Assembly: GCF_900156825.1 (NCBI RefSeq)
Contig: NZ_FTOV01000006.1
Span: 220,683 to 284,682 of the forward strand
Length of the DNA: 64,000 nt
Source of the DNA: Chryseobacterium gambrini
GTDB lineage: Bacteria > Bacteroidota > Bacteroidia > Flavobacteriales > Weeksellaceae
Reading direction: 5' to 3'
Part shown: positions 63,827 through 64,000 of the stretch, piece by piece
Layout: each line of letters opens with the position of its first letter
How positions within the stretch are numbered: the first letter of the stretch is position 1
Position numbers and translations under genes: made by a program
The notes under the pieces: generated by a model
Database searches by the model: none
Seen by the model: the letters and a program-made list of their open reading frames with translations, nothing else
What the model was told of the DNA's origin: nothing

Positions 63827-64000
63827 CTATGCAAAAAGTTTAGTCAACCTGAATAGGAAGAAAGTTCTGTCTTTTACCCCTCGAAGTTGTAGTCTGAAAT
63901 TTTTTATTTTGGCATTGAAGGATTCCGCAGCGGCATTGGTGCTTCTTTGATGAAAATAGTTTAAAATATCCCTATAATGATTCATTATTGTTTTTCTTAA
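63827..64000 (-). CDS. ISL3/ISAon1-like transposase, C-terminal part (runs off window)
   Basis: The last 57 residues of a transposase, open to the window edge. NYFHQRSTNAAAESFNAKIK followed by FRLQLRGVKDRTFFLFRLTK is the conserved C-terminus of DDE transposases of the ISL3 group (ISAon1-like), including the catalytic Glu in AESFNAK. The stop is TAG at 63827. Between it and the tRNA terminator, bases 63770-63805 hold AAATAGG...CCTATTT, possibly part of the element end. Completeness cannot be judged. Confidence 0.82.
   Translation of the reverse strand, partial: LRKTIMNHYRDILNYFHQRSTNAAAESFNAKIKNFRLQLRGVKDRTFFLFRLTKLFA

Overview
The window is a contiguous, AT-rich chromosomal stretch from a flavobacterium, most likely Chryseobacterium or a close relative in the Weeksellaceae. 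Support comes from a fused SecDF, promoters of the Bacteroidetes type (TTTG, a 19-21 nt spacer, TANNTTTG), a DUF2911 protein, an arginine pathway that uses an ArgF'-type N-acylornithine transcarbamylase, and intergenic palindromic repeats typical of this group. No rRNA, CRISPR array, prophage or plasmid backbone was seen. The genus assignment is from memory of gene content, not from a search.

Layout. 1-9.4 kb: 3' part of secDF, an MFS drug-type transporter, a tatA / PAP2 phosphatase / TPR protein run with overlapping ends, trmL and rlmH facing each other across a terminator, a DUF4421-like protein and a YihY/BrkB membrane protein. 9.4-14.4 kb (minus strand): nhaA, a bifunctional RelA/SpoT enzyme and two uncharacterised proteins. 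14.4-26.4 kb (minus strand): a short-chain carboxylate module, read as porin, MFS carrier, two small membrane proteins, a symporter-histidine kinase fusion, a stand-alone receiver, a propionyl-CoA-synthetase-like enzyme, a GNAT acetyltransferase and acetyl-CoA synthetase. A REP-associated (IS200-like) transposase flanked by inverted REP sequences sits between the kinase and the receiver. 26.5-36.8 kb: a complete arginine cluster (GNAT acyltransferase, argG, argC, argD, argF', argB, argE, argH), with a zinc-ribbon/HTH protein read divergently from its head and with palindromic repeats in most gaps. 36.9-43 kb: two small orphan genes, an Lrp-type regulator, and an ergothioneine locus (egtD, egtB, then an EgtUV-like ABC transporter). 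43.2-49.6 kb: a DNA glycosylase, then pyrB behind a leader peptide and terminator, carA and carB. 49.7-63.4 kb: mostly uncharacterised exported proteins, an ABC ATPase with a large membrane partner, DUF2911, a cupin, a dienelactone hydrolase, holA and trxB. The right edge has tRNA-Ser(UGA) and the 3' end of an ISL3/ISAon1-like transposase.

Most notable points. (1) The permease/substrate-binding fusion next to egtDB has its binding domain in circularly permuted order: the C-terminal half precedes the N-terminal half. (2) The transcarbamylase has Val at the position that separates acetylornithine from succinylornithine enzymes, which predicts a succinylated arginine pathway. (3) pyrB is preceded by a 23-codon reading frame whose stop codon touches an intrinsic terminator, a pyrBI-like attenuator layout. 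(4) At least six families of palindromic repeats occupy the gaps. Several copies differ by compensatory changes in their stems, so the fold rather than the sequence is kept. One REP copy supplies the last codons of the histidine kinase.
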